Below are positions 35,140-44,250 of a DNA stretch of 64,000 bases, one piece after another (positions within the stretch are counted from its first letter, which is position 1; each line of letters opens with the position of its first letter). The notes beneath the pieces were generated by a model, which ran no database searches, was not told the origin of the DNA, and saw only the letters and a program-made list of their open reading frames with translations. Source of the DNA: Silvimonas amylolytica (lineage in GTDB: Bacteria; Pseudomonadota; Gammaproteobacteria; Burkholderiales; Chitinibacteraceae); the NCBI RefSeq assembly GCF_014645555.1, contig NZ_BMLY01000001.1:1243427-1307426 (forward strand). The letters run 5' to 3'. The translations under genes were made by a program, and so were the position numbers.

Positions 35140-36423
35140 ATGCCACCGCATTCAAAATTTGAACCCCATCAATTGCTAGCGCAGTCAAATGCACTCGGTT
35201 GGTTTCAGGAGATGGATGAGCGGGGCAAGAAAGCTTTCTACGCGGCCTGGGCAGGCTGGGGGGTTGATGCATACGACTTCGTGACCTTCAGTTTCATCGT
35301 TGTGACACTGATCAATCTGTGGGGAATCGGTCGTGAGGAGGCCGGGCTACTCGGTACTGTGACTCTGCTGTTCTCTTCCCTTGGCGGCTGGATAGCGGGG
35401 ATTCTGGCCGATCGCTACGGACGCACGAAGCTACTGCAAGGAACGATTATCTGGTTCTCAATATGTACCGTGGGCATAGGGTTTGCCCAGGACTTCACGC
35501 AGTTTTTCATCTTGCGTGCTTTGCAGGGATTAGGGTTTGGCGGTGAATGGGCTGTTGGCGCAGTGCTGGTCGCGGAGAGTGTTGCACCAAAAAATCGTGG
35601 CAAGACCGTCGGCATCATGCAAAGTGGCTGGGCGATCGGCTGGGGCATGGCCGCGATACTTTACAGCCTTGTTTACCTGGTTCTCCCCGAAGATTTGGCT
35701 TGGCGGTGCATGTTCTGGCTAGGTGCTATTCCCTCCCTGTTGGTCCTTTATATACGCAGAAACGTCGTCGAGCCTGAGGTCTTTGTGCAAACGAAGGCCG
35801 CGAAAGAGCAAGCTCAGCTGCGCACTTCAGCGCTTACAATCTTCTCCGCTCCACTTTTGCGGACGACATTGCTGGCTACACTGTTCTGCACAGGTATGCA
35901 GGGTGGGTACTACGCCACGTCGATCTGGTTGCCCATGTTCCTGAAAACGGAAAGGCATTTATCGGTGCTGAGCACGGGCGAATATTTGCTGGTGGTCATC
36001 CTTGGCTCCTTCCTGGGATATGTCTGTGGCGCGTACCTGGCAGACTACTGGGGAAGGCGGCGCAACTTCGTCGTTTTCTCTACACTCTCTGCAGCCAGCA
36101 CGATCCTCTACACGACGCTGCCCCTTTCCAACACGCAGATATTGCTCTTGGGTTTTCCACTTGGTTTCACCATCAGTGGCATTTTCGCAGGTGTAGGGGC
36201 CTATCTGTCGGAGTTGTTCCCGTCTGAGCATCGAGCAAACGGGCAGAGTTTCTCATACAGCTTCGGACGTGGCATCGGCGCGCTTTTTCCTGGACTCGTC
36301 GGCCTCCTCGGCGACAAGCTGAGTCTTTCTTCCTCCATTGCGATCTTTGGTGCTGCGGCTTATGGGGCGGTACTCGTCGCAGTTATATTGCTGCATGAGA
36401 ACAAGGGCCAGCCGTTCGAATGA
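35140..36423 (+). CDS. MFS transporter (metabolite:H+ symporter type)
   Basis: This is a twelve-helix major facilitator of 427 residues resembling the aromatic-acid/sialate H+ symporter groups. It has GWGVDAYDF in helix 1, the loop 2-3 motif GWIAGILADRYGRTKLL, RALQGLGFGGEWAVGAVLVAE in helix 4 and the second-half repeat ADYWGRRRNFVVF. GC content is somewhat lower than in the flanks. No strong ribosome site precedes ATG 35140. It stands alone, so the transported compound is not evident. Confidence 0.88.
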   Translation: MPPHSKFEPHQLLAQSNALGWFQEMDERGKKAFYAAWAGWGVDAYDFVTFSFIVVTLINLWGIGREEAGLLGTVTLLFSSLGGWIAGILADRYGRTKLLQGTIIWFSICTVGIGFAQDFTQFFILRALQGLGFGGEWAVGAVLVAESVAPKNRGKTVGIMQSGWAIGWGMAAILYSLVYLVLPEDLAWRCMFWLGAIPSLLVLYIRRNVVEPEVFVQTKAAKEQAQLRTSALTIFSAPLLRTTLLATLFCTGMQGGYYATSIWLPMFLKTERHLSVLSTGEYLLVVILGSFLGYVCGAYLADYWGRRRNFVVFSTLSAASTILYTTLPLSNTQILLLGFPLGFTISGIFAGVGAYLSELFPSEHRANGQSFSYSFGRGIGALFPGLVGLLGDKLSLSSSIAIFGAAAYGAVLVAVILLHENKGQPFE

Positions 36424-36495
36424 TGAGGTAATCAAGCATCACGCTTTGAAATGATCGAAGCGATATCGCATCCATTCCGACTTTCGTATTGATGT

Positions 36496-36526
36496 GAAAA
36501 ACCGGGGCATAGCTTTGCTGCCCCGG
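36496..36526 (-). terminator. Terminator of the permease-reductase-M24 operon
   Basis: On the minus strand, CCGGGGCA, a 9-base loop, TGCCCCGG and then TTTTT. It lies 35 bases after the M24 gene stop. Confidence 0.85.
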
Positions 36527-36561
36527 CATGATGGCGCCAACTGATCTAACTACTCAGTGAC

Positions 36562-37248
36562 TCAGAAATAACTGTCTGCCAGCAGCATGTCTTCGAAGAA
36601 TGCACCGTATGGTTTTTCAGGGTGGCGGATATGGATTTCCAGCACCCACAACAACGGTGACGGACAGAATTGGGTGTCGGCCAGCGGCCCTTCATAAATC
36701 AGGGTATGCGGGAAGTCAGACAGTCGATGCCCCGACAAATCCATATTCAGTTCCCATCCCATTTTGCGGGCGCCCGCCACGGCAAACTGGTACAGCGCTT
36801 CGCCGGTACACCGGTCGGCTTCCCACTTCTTGCGCACGATATGGAACAGCTTGCGGGCATCTTCCGCGCAACGTTTCATGTCAGGGTCGTCACCGAACAC
36901 GAACGTGTCGCCGCCATCGCCCTCCCATTTCTCGAACACCGGGCCGATGTCGACAAACATGATGTCGTTCTCACCCAGCACCACACCCGGATCAGATTCA
37001 GCACCAAAGGTTTTGGTGGTGTTGGTGCCAAAGCGCACATATACATCGTGCCAGCCGCGCAGCATGTGATGTTCGGCCAGTAGCGCTTTGGCCATGGCCA
37101 CTGCGTCTTCCTCCACCATGCCCGGGCGGCAGCGCGCCGCAATCTGATGCACGAGATCGCGCGTTTTTTGCCGAACTACCAGCATTTTGTCTTTATCAAA
37201 TGCGGCGCCAACTTGCTCAAGATGGTTCTGTTCCAGGACTTCCGTCAT
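36562..37248 (-). CDS. M24-family metallohydrolase (aminopeptidase P / creatinase fold)
   Basis: This is a single-domain pita-bread hydrolase of 228 residues, without the N-terminal domain of full aminopeptidase P. The five metal ligands are visible in order: Asp in FVDIG (D100), Asp in the GDGGDTFVF stretch, His in LSGHRLSDFPH, Glu in LEIHI and Glu in FFEDM. It follows the reductase gene by 14 bases in an operon with an APC permease. It probably cleaves an amide or dipeptide-like bond in the imported substrate; that is inferred from context. Confidence 0.88.
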   Translation of the reverse strand: MTEVLEQNHLEQVGAAFDKDKMLVVRQKTRDLVHQIAARCRPGMVEEDAVAMAKALLAEHHMLRGWHDVYVRFGTNTTKTFGAESDPGVVLGENDIMFVDIGPVFEKWEGDGGDTFVFGDDPDMKRCAEDARKLFHIVRKKWEADRCTGEALYQFAVAGARKMGWELNMDLSGHRLSDFPHTLIYEGPLADTQFCPSPLLWVLEIHIRHPEKPYGAFFEDMLLADSYF

Positions 37249-37262
37249 TGTCGTTCGCTCCT

Positions 37263-38285
37263 TCAGAATGACCCGGTTGCAGGCAGGCGAAGTGCCAGCC
37301 CGTCCAGGTCAGGGGTTAACTGGATCTGGCAGGCCAGCCGGCTGGCGGCCGTGGTGTCTGGCAGGCAAGCCAGCAGGTTATGTTCGGCCTTCGATGGGGC
37401 AGTAATCCGGGCTAGCCACGCAGATTCAATCAAGACGTGGCAGGTGCCGCAGGACGCTTTACCGCCGCACACAGAGAGGATTGGCAGCCCGGCCGATTTC
37501 AGCCCGGCCAATAGCGACAGGCCGCTGGGGGCTTGGGTCACCACGCCTCCAACGGTCAGGCTGATCGTGGCCGCTGCAGACTTGGCTTGCGTGCTTACGG
37601 GTTCACACTCGGGCGAGGGCTCGAAGACATCGCACATGAATTCAAGGACCGGTGTGCCCAGGTTCGACACAAAGGTGGCTCTGGCCGCTTCCACCATTTG
37701 CGGGCTGCCACAAGCAAGTACATGGGTTGCCTGCGGGCAAGACATTTCACGCAAGGCCAAGTCCTGGACATAGCGTGACGTGGTTTCCCGGGTGACCGGC
37801 ACGAAACCAAAATGGACGTACTGCTCCTGCCAGGCCAGCAATCTGTCCCGTGCATACAGGTCTGCGCTGGAACGCCCACCCCAGTACAGCGTGATGGGAC
37901 GCGTCGTGTTGAGGGGCAGTTGCTGTTCCAGCATGGCCAGAAACGGCGCAATACCGGTGCCCGTGGCCAGCATCACCACCGGGCCATCGCCTGCGGGGAA
38001 GCGGAAATCTCCGAGCGGGCCGGATATTCCCACGTGCTGCCCGACGCCGATCTGGCTGATGCCCCGGTCCGAGAACGCCCCACCGGTACGCCGCCGGATA
38101 TGCAACTCGATCGTGCCGTCGCCATTCGGGGCCCGCGCCATCGAATAACAACGGCTCGGGCCATCCTGGAGAGTGACTACCAGATGCTGGCCTGGCTCGA
38201 AGCTGAAGCGTTGTTCCGGCTTGAGCCCCAGTACGCGCACATCCGGCGACAGCATGGTGTTAAGCGTGACGCTAGCTGCAATCAT
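37263..38285 (-). CDS. FAD/NAD(P)-2Fe-2S oxygenase reductase-type protein
   Basis: This is an electron-transfer reductase of 340 residues. The N-terminal ferredoxin-reductase module has the flavin motif RCYSM (about 46-50) and the nucleotide motif GTGIAPFLAML, and is followed by CDVFEPSPE, the usual linker after the reductase domain. A C-terminal plant-type ferredoxin has the cluster C-x5-C-x2-C (CGGKASCGTC) and a last Cys in LLACL. This layout is that of reductases serving Rieske oxygenases such as the glycine-betaine or carnitine systems. ATG 38285 has AGGAA upstream; 11 earlier codons are unsupported. No oxygenase gene lies in the window, which is odd. Confidence 0.88.
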   Translation of the reverse strand: MIAASVTLNTMLSPDVRVLGLKPEQRFSFEPGQHLVVTLQDGPSRCYSMARAPNGDGTIELHIRRRTGGAFSDRGISQIGVGQHVGISGPLGDFRFPAGDGPVVMLATGTGIAPFLAMLEQQLPLNTTRPITLYWGGRSSADLYARDRLLAWQEQYVHFGFVPVTRETTSRYVQDLALREMSCPQATHVLACGSPQMVEAARATFVSNLGTPVLEFMCDVFEPSPECEPVSTQAKSAAATISLTVGGVVTQAPSGLSLLAGLKSAGLPILSVCGGKASCGTCHVLIESAWLARITAPSKAEHNLLACLPDTTAASRLACQIQLTPDLDGLALRLPATGSF

Positions 38286-38314
38286 GGTTGTGGATTCCTG
38301 ACGAGCAATGTGGA

Positions 38315-39730
38315 TCAAACGTTGTTGGCGGGTTGCGGCTGAAACTGCGCGTGAACGTGATCCAGATCCTCAAGAATCGAGCGGGATACGTGGGGCTTGC
38401 GCTTGTGCAGGGACGCAATCCACGCAATGCCGATCGCCAGGTAAGCCAGATAGGCATACGGAAAATAATTGAGTGGCGCGGCGGGGACCGGATACACCGA
38501 ACCCACGGCGGGGATGCCCAGCAACAGCAGGGAACACACGCAAAGCACCCAGTCTTTGGGCCGCAACACACCCAGTTTGCGCAAGTAACCCGGGGCACTC
38601 AGCGTGATGAAGGCATAGGGCACCAGGAAGCCGAATGCCGCCATCGTGCCGGCCCAGTTGAAGATATCCAGCGTGGCCTGGTGCATCAGCGTGAGTACAC
38701 AAGGGACCAGAAACGCGGCGATGCCCATGATGGAAACCGCGATATGGGGCGTGGCGTTCTTGTGATGGGCCTCGGCCATGATGGTCGGAAAGACCCCATG
38801 ACGGCTCATGGCAAAGATCACCCGCGCACCGGCGTTAAGACAGGACAGGCACAGCGCAAAAAAGCTGACCATGGCGCCAATCGACAACGGAATCTGCAAC
38901 AGGCCAACATGGGCAAGCTGCGCCATGACATTGAGCGGCGCGTCAATCTGGTCCAGTTTCTGGGCGTAGCCACGGGTGCCGATAATCATGGTGTAGGTGA
39001 CGAACACAAAGAACGTTCCGGAGATCACCAGGCTCCAGATCACCGCGCGCGGAATGGACTGCAGCGGATTTTTGGCCTCATCACCGAATGCCGTGGCGCA
39101 TTCGAACCCCACCAGACTGAAGATGGCCACAACCACCCCTAGCCCCAGGTTGGACCACGGCAGCGTGGCCGTATCGAACTGGACGGCGTCCAGTGCAAAG
39201 TGGTGCTGGCCCAGCACGATGAGCGACAGGATCAAGATCAGCGCCATCGACACGCCTTCCAGCAGCAACATCAACATGGCCGACAGTTGTACGTTCTTCC
39301 AGGCCAGAAAAAATGCCGTGCCGGCGCAGATCGCAAACAGCAGGAACGGCGGTGCAGAAAGCCCGACCATGGCCAGCAGCTTGCCAGCAAAGATGGTGAA
39401 CCCGGTGATCCCGGCGATGGAAATCCCCAGATAAGCCCAGATCAGTGACCAACCGCCAACGCCGCCCGCAGTCAGACCCAGCCCCCGGCAGATGTAGCTG
39501 TACATGGAGCCAGAGGTCGCCGAGCGTTTGGCGAACTGATTCAGGTTCATGGCCACAAACAGCAGCATGACGGTGCCCAGTGCGTACGACAGCCAGCTCC
39601 AGTTCCCGGTATTGCCATACATCACCGGAATAATCAGCGCCGCCGTCATCGTGGGCGAGATCAGGGCAATGCCCTGGGCCAGTAGTTCGACGAAGCTCAG
39701 GCAATTCGAGCGTAATTGCACGGTTCCCAT
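38315..39730 (-). CDS. APC-family amino acid/amine permease
   Basis: This is an inner-membrane permease of 471 residues with about twelve helices. It has the APC features PTMTAALIIPVMYG in helix 1, RSATSGSMYSYICRGLG, the helix 6 pattern FSLVGFECATAFGDEAKNP and the later RVIFAMSRHGVFP. ATG 39730 follows AAGGACAGG; the upstream open frame runs into the promoter. It is the first gene of the operon, divergent from the MocR regulator. The substrate is probably an amino acid or amine. Confidence 0.92.
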   Translation of the reverse strand: MGTVQLRSNCLSFVELLAQGIALISPTMTAALIIPVMYGNTGNWSWLSYALGTVMLLFVAMNLNQFAKRSATSGSMYSYICRGLGLTAGGVGGWSLIWAYLGISIAGITGFTIFAGKLLAMVGLSAPPFLLFAICAGTAFFLAWKNVQLSAMLMLLLEGVSMALILILSLIVLGQHHFALDAVQFDTATLPWSNLGLGVVVAIFSLVGFECATAFGDEAKNPLQSIPRAVIWSLVISGTFFVFVTYTMIIGTRGYAQKLDQIDAPLNVMAQLAHVGLLQIPLSIGAMVSFFALCLSCLNAGARVIFAMSRHGVFPTIMAEAHHKNATPHIAVSIMGIAAFLVPCVLTLMHQATLDIFNWAGTMAAFGFLVPYAFITLSAPGYLRKLGVLRPKDWVLCVCSLLLLGIPAVGSVYPVPAAPLNYFPYAYLAYLAIGIAWIASLHKRKPHVSRSILEDLDHVHAQFQPQPANNV

Positions 39731-39870
39731 TGGTCCTGTCCTTGTAAAAGTTGCAAAGTGATTCCGGTGGATTGGCTTTGATCTGAATGTCGACGGGGCC
39801 ATGCTATGCTGGCTTCTGGTCCACCTTAAACATCCAGTTTTTTTATTTTTACTGGTCCAGGAGTGCAGCC

Positions 39871-41385
39871 ATGTTGCGACCGTGGGATTTGAAAATCCTG
39901 ATCCGCAGAGACGGTAGTTCGGTGTCACGCCAGATCGTCCAGGCGATCATTGAGGAGATCCGCCGGGGGCGCTTGCTGCCTGGCACCCCACTACCTGGAA
40001 CCCGGGACCTGGCGCGGGCACTGGACCTGAACCGCAAGACGGTGATCGGGGCGTTTGATGAGCTGACGGCGCAAGGCTGGTTGGTGACCGAGGGTCGGCG
40101 CGGCACGTTTGTATCGTCAGAGTTACCCGGCGACAGCGTTGTCGCAGAGAAACCGGCCGATGCCCGCGTCGCCCTGCAACCGGGCTTTGTGTTGCGTGGC
40201 GAAAGCCCGGATGTGTCTTGCCTGTACGCCGAGGATGGATATTTCACGTTTGACGATGGCGCGCCGGACACCCGCCTCGCTCCGGTGAGCGAAATCGCCG
40301 CCGCCTGGCGCAAGGCGCTGGTTTCTGCCTCCAAACGCAACCGGCTGGGCTATGGCGACCCACGCGGTAGCCTGGTGCTCCGCCGTGAAATCCTGGCCAT
40401 GCTTAACAGTGAGCGGGGGCTGACTGCTGCAGAGGACAACATCTGTGTTGTGCGCGGTAGCCAGATGGGGATTTATATCGCCGCCCGCGTATTGGTGCGG
40501 CCCGGTGACATTGTGGTGATGGAAGCGCTGAGTTACCCGCCAGCGCGAGAGGCGTTTCGGTCTGCCGGAGCCGAAGTGGTCACTGTCGGGCTGGATGAAG
40601 ACGGGATGAAGATTGATGAACTGGAGCGCCTCTGCCGCAAAAAGCGCGTGCGGGCCGTGTATGTCACGCCGCATCACCAGTTTCCGACCACGGTCTTGCT
40701 GCCGGCCGCCCGCCGCATGCGCCTGCTGGCCCTGGCCGAACAGTTTGACTTCGCCATCATCGAAGACGACTACAGCCATGAGTTCCATTTTGCCCATCGG
40801 CCGATGTTGCCGTTAGCCAGCGTCGACCGTGGCGGCAAGGTGGTGTATGTCGGCTCCATGTCGAAATTGCTCACCCCATCGTTGCGCGTGGGTTATCTCA
40901 TCGCCCCCGCCGCCTTCATTGAACGGGCGGTAGCAGAGGTCACCATCATTGACCGGCAAGGTGATCCGGCGACAGAGGCCGCTGTGGCCGATTTGCTGGC
41001 CAGCGGGGAGATCCGGAGTCACACCAAACGGGTCGTCAAAATCTACGCAGAGCGGCGCAATCAACTGGCCCAATTGCTCACCCAGCAATTTGGCGAGCGC
41101 CTGGCCTTCACCCTGCCCGTCGGCGGCCTTGCTCTCTGGGCGCGTTTTACGCCAGAGGTAGATATGCAACGTTTGAGGGAATGTGCAGCCAGTCAGCGAC
41201 TTCGGTTTCTTGGAGCAGAAACATTTGTGCTGGAAAACCAGGCGCCAGCCGCGCTTCGCCTGGGGTTTGGCAGTCTGAATCAGGTTGAACTCAAAGAAGG
41301 TGTGGACCGGTTAGCACAGGCAGTCGCCATGCTCCAGGCCGATGACTCACGTCACGCAAGAAAACTCGTTGACCCTTGCGAGTAA
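39871..41385 (+). CDS. MocR-type (GntR/aminotransferase) transcriptional regulator
   Basis: This is a PLP-binding regulator of 504 residues. The N-terminal winged helix (about 15-82, with PLPGTRDLARALDLNRKTVIGAFDEL) is followed by a fold-type I aminotransferase domain (about 115-490). The PLP Lys sits in VGSMSKLLTPSLRVGY, and the Asp-containing IIEDDYSHEF and HHQFPTT segments are as in GabR and PdxR. GGAG precedes ATG 39871. It is divergent from the permease operon with 140 bases between, so it most likely controls it in response to an amine or amino acid. Confidence 0.93.
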   Translation: MLRPWDLKILIRRDGSSVSRQIVQAIIEEIRRGRLLPGTPLPGTRDLARALDLNRKTVIGAFDELTAQGWLVTEGRRGTFVSSELPGDSVVAEKPADARVALQPGFVLRGESPDVSCLYAEDGYFTFDDGAPDTRLAPVSEIAAAWRKALVSASKRNRLGYGDPRGSLVLRREILAMLNSERGLTAAEDNICVVRGSQMGIYIAARVLVRPGDIVVMEALSYPPAREAFRSAGAEVVTVGLDEDGMKIDELERLCRKKRVRAVYVTPHHQFPTTVLLPAARRMRLLALAEQFDFAIIEDDYSHEFHFAHRPMLPLASVDRGGKVVYVGSMSKLLTPSLRVGYLIAPAAFIERAVAEVTIIDRQGDPATEAAVADLLASGEIRSHTKRVVKIYAERRNQLAQLLTQQFGERLAFTLPVGGLALWARFTPEVDMQRLRECAASQRLRFLGAETFVLENQAPAALRLGFGSLNQVELKEGVDRLAQAVAMLQADDSRHARKLVDPCE

Positions 41386-41520
41386 ACCAATTGATGGCGG
41401 AAGCACTTTTTTATGCGGAAGAGATGGGCATTCCCGCCTTTGTTCCATTGCTGCGCCCTCAACCGCCATGTCGCGCGAGGCATCCGAATCCAATGCACCG
41501 TAAACCCCGCGGCTGTCCGT

Positions 41521-42393
41521 TCAGGCGAAGGTCCATTCCATCTGCTGTGCATCGGTATAACCCTGCTCAAAAGCAGCTTCTATCGTGGCGTGGCGAGTGC
41601 AGTCCCAAGTGGATACCGGCACAGGCGCGCTTGGCTGCCAATACCAGCGGAATGCGTGCTGAAATAGGGCTGGCCGGCCCGGATAATGACGGGTGAGCAG
41701 GATGAGCGTCCGGTTCTTTTGTTTGCGGGTTTGGGGTGGGATTGCCGCATTGTCCACGTAGCCACCATCCATGCCCCAACTCGCCCCCAACTGAATCGCC
41801 GGAAACCAGGGTAATGCCGCTGCAGATGCACTGAGTGTTTCATGAGCAGTAGATGCATCCGTACATTGGTTCAAGGGGATGAAGTCCAACCGAAGGCCAA
41901 GGTAACGGGGTAAGGGAGAATGCAGCCGATGCCAGAGCAGTTCATCGACAAACCAGCCTAATGTGCCAACAGCGATACTTCCAGGCAAGCCAAGGCCCGA
42001 CACCGGTCGCGTGACCGCAACGTTTAGCAACGATGGGTGAGACTGGAAACGCCGGAAATTGCCAGCATGCAAAAAGGTATGGATCCACGCCGCGTACAGA
42101 TGGATGTGTGGAAAGCCAAATCTGAATTCACGTAGACGATGCCAGTCAAAAGCGTGTTCACAGGTATCGAAAACCTTGCGGCAGGCCGTGAGCACCCGAT
42201 CTGGACCGTCCACCATACAGGCAGCAGCCATCGCCGCGCCCCCGCTGGTGCCCACGAGGTTTTTGGGTAATACGTACCCTTGTTCCAGCATCCGGGCCAT
42301 CAGCCCGGCCTGCCACCAGCAGCGATTACCGCCGCCAGCAAATGCAAGTGTCTGGATCTCGTCCAGCTCGAAAATATCAGCCAGTTTTGCCAT
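41521..42393 (-). CDS. Patatin-like phospholipase
   Basis: This is a patatin-fold hydrolase of 290 residues with the Ser-Asp dyad. It has the oxyanion loop GGGNRCWWQAG (20-30), nucleophile GTSGGA (S50) and Asp in MDGGYVDN. No signal peptide is present. It is expected to hydrolyse acyl esters of lipids. It is a single gene between the MocR regulator and the TetR gene. Tryptophans in the oxyanion loop are less common but do not remove key residues. Confidence 0.9.
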   Translation of the reverse strand: MAKLADIFELDEIQTLAFAGGGNRCWWQAGLMARMLEQGYVLPKNLVGTSGGAAMAAACMVDGPDRVLTACRKVFDTCEHAFDWHRLREFRFGFPHIHLYAAWIHTFLHAGNFRRFQSHPSLLNVAVTRPVSGLGLPGSIAVGTLGWFVDELLWHRLHSPLPRYLGLRLDFIPLNQCTDASTAHETLSASAAALPWFPAIQLGASWGMDGGYVDNAAIPPQTRKQKNRTLILLTRHYPGRPALFQHAFRWYWQPSAPVPVSTWDCTRHATIEAAFEQGYTDAQQMEWTFA

Positions 42394-42546
42394 GGGTCAG
42401 TCCTGCACGCAGTCAAACTCCAGGGTCTTCCCCCCCGGAGACGCAATGACAATGTCAAGCGAAAAGCGTAGCAAAACCGTGCTGATTCTCTAGCCCGGAT
42501 CGGTGGAATGATTCTTCAGTCTATCGGCCAATCACAGGCAAATCGC

Positions 42547-43134
42547 TCAGGATTTCTGTTCGGCAGCAAGAACGCTGAAGAGCGCCTCAAGGTAGCGGGC
42601 CAGATATTCAGGCCTGGCCTCAGTGAGGGCCTCCATTTCAACGATCTGCCGTAGTACCTGGACCCCGGCAATGACAGCGAGGAACAGCGCGGCGCGCTGG
42701 GGTGTTTCGCTGCCTGGAAGCAGGCCAGCTAATGGTTGCGCGAAATGGGCCTCAAACTTCTTGCGCAAGATGGCAGTGGCCTGGGCATTGTTTGCCGATC
42801 GCAACAGGATCAGAAATCCATCCATCGGCGTGGCCTGTGGCATCGTTTTTGCCACCAGCGCAGTAGCGATATCCCGGCACAGGGTTGGCATGTCGGGGGC
42901 GTTCTTCATGAGTTCCTGCGTCAGAATCCCCGGCGCCGCCAGGGTCGCCTCGACCACTTCCTCGAATAGTTGCTCCTTGGAGCCAAAATAGCGGTTGACC
43001 AGCATCGCCGTCACGCCGGCTTTCTCCGCGATCTCGCGCACCCCGGCGTCGTAGCCCGCTTGTGTGAACGCAAGGCGCGCTGATTCCAGGATCGCTTGCC
43101 GCGTCGCTGTCCCCTTCTTGCCCAAAGATTGCAT
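42547..43134 (-). CDS. TetR-family transcriptional regulator
   Basis: This is a repressor of 195 residues. The N-terminal helix-turn-helix (REIAEKAGVTAMLVNRYFGSKEQLFEEV, about 33-62) is clear; the rest is a helical ligand domain. No ribosome site precedes ATG 43134. A TATAAA lies at 43138-43143, only 3-4 bases before the start codon, so the message may be leaderless. It is divergent from the SDR operon across a long palindrome that is the probable operator. Confidence 0.9.
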   Translation of the reverse strand: MQSLGKKGTATRQAILESARLAFTQAGYDAGVREIAEKAGVTAMLVNRYFGSKEQLFEEVVEATLAAPGILTQELMKNAPDMPTLCRDIATALVAKTMPQATPMDGFLILLRSANNAQATAILRKKFEAHFAQPLAGLLPGSETPQRAALFLAVIAGVQVLRQIVEMEALTEARPEYLARYLEALFSVLAAEQKS

Positions 43135-43138
43135 TTAT

Positions 43139-43185
43139 TTATACACCTGTAGACTTTTGATATTAAAAAGTCTACGCTTGTATAA
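43139..43185. promoter_or_regulatory. Long palindromic TetR operator with divergent promoters
   Basis: Perfect inner arms GTAGACTTTT (43149-43158) and AAAAGTCTAC (43166-43175) and perfect outer arms TTATACA and TGTATAA share one centre near 43162. A plus-strand promoter TTGATA (43157-43162), 18 bases, TATAAC (43181-43186) lies within it, so a bound dimer would block both directions. Confidence 0.8.
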
Positions 43186-43217
43186 CTTTATCGGCAATCT
43201 GAATCTGTGAGGACTGT

Positions 43218-44018
43218 ATGGATCTGAAATTAAACGGGAAACGCGCCCTGGTGACGGGGTCAACGACGGGGCTGGGCGAGGCCATCGCCAAGCTGTTGGC
43301 AGCGGAAGGTGTGACCGTCATCGTGCATGGTCGTGATGCCAAGCGCGCCAATGCGGTTGCCGAAGCCATCGCCATCGCCGGCGGACGTGCGCAAATCGCG
43401 CTGGGCGATCTGGCCACTGACGAGGGCGCTGATGCGGTGGCTGCGCAAGCGCAAGAAGGCGGTGCCATCGATATCCTGGTCAACAATGCTGGCTACTATC
43501 ACCACCTGAACTGGACGACGGCGTTGCCGGACAAGTGGATTGATACCTACCAGGTCAACGTCCTTTCTGCCGTCCGCATGATTCAACGGTTGGTGCCGAG
43601 CATGCGCGAACTGGGTTGGGGCCGGGTGATCCAGATTGGCGGCGGCCTCGCTGGGCAACCGATCCCCATGCAGCCGGATTACAACGCGTCGCTTGCTGCC
43701 CGGCACAACCTGGCGGTTTCGTTGGCGCGCGACCTGAAAGATTCTGGGGTCACCTCGAATATCGTGGCGCCTGGCGCGATCCTCGTCCCTGCCGTCAAGG
43801 AGTTGCTGGAGAAGATTGCTCCGCAGCATGGCTGGGGTGAGACCTGGGAAGAGATCGAAAGCGGTTGCGTGCGCGATATGGTGCCTAACGATGTTGGCCG
43901 TCTCGGTCGCCCGGAGGAAATCGCGGCCGCCGTCGCTTACCTGGCAAGCCCGCATGCCGACTATGTAAGCGGCGCCACGATACGTGTCGATGGCGGCACG
44001 ATCCGCTCGGCATTTTGA
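43218..44018 (+). CDS. SDR-family protein with altered active site
   Basis: This is an SDR-fold protein of 266 residues. The cofactor motif TGSTTGLG (13-20) and NNAG (89-92) are normal, and the C-terminal GATIRVDGG stretch is typical of family members. At the active site the tyrosine is kept (Y155), but the lysine four residues later is Leu (L159) and the serine position falls in IGGG (about 140-143), so two of the catalytic residues are missing. It may bind NAD(P) without being a normal dehydrogenase. It is the first gene of the TetR-controlled unit. Confidence 0.88.
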   Translation: MDLKLNGKRALVTGSTTGLGEAIAKLLAAEGVTVIVHGRDAKRANAVAEAIAIAGGRAQIALGDLATDEGADAVAAQAQEGGAIDILVNNAGYYHHLNWTTALPDKWIDTYQVNVLSAVRMIQRLVPSMRELGWGRVIQIGGGLAGQPIPMQPDYNASLAARHNLAVSLARDLKDSGVTSNIVAPGAILVPAVKELLEKIAPQHGWGETWEEIESGCVRDMVPNDVGRLGRPEEIAAAVAYLASPHADYVSGATIRVDGGTIRSAF

Positions 44019-44250
44019 TTTCATTGTCGGGGCGACCTCTAACCGGGTTTGGGTGGCATTGTGATTCTGGGTTCATGCATCGCGCAGGTTTTCGAAGCGG
44101 GTGCTGGACGGCTGCCAGCGTAAAGCGAACTTGTGCTGCCGCCCCCCGACTTCCGCTTCAGCCCAAGAGTGAGCGAAGCCGGACCGCATCTTTCTGATCC
44201 CCTCAAACGTCTTCGAAGGTATCTGCAACCTGACTTGAAAGGATTCAGTC

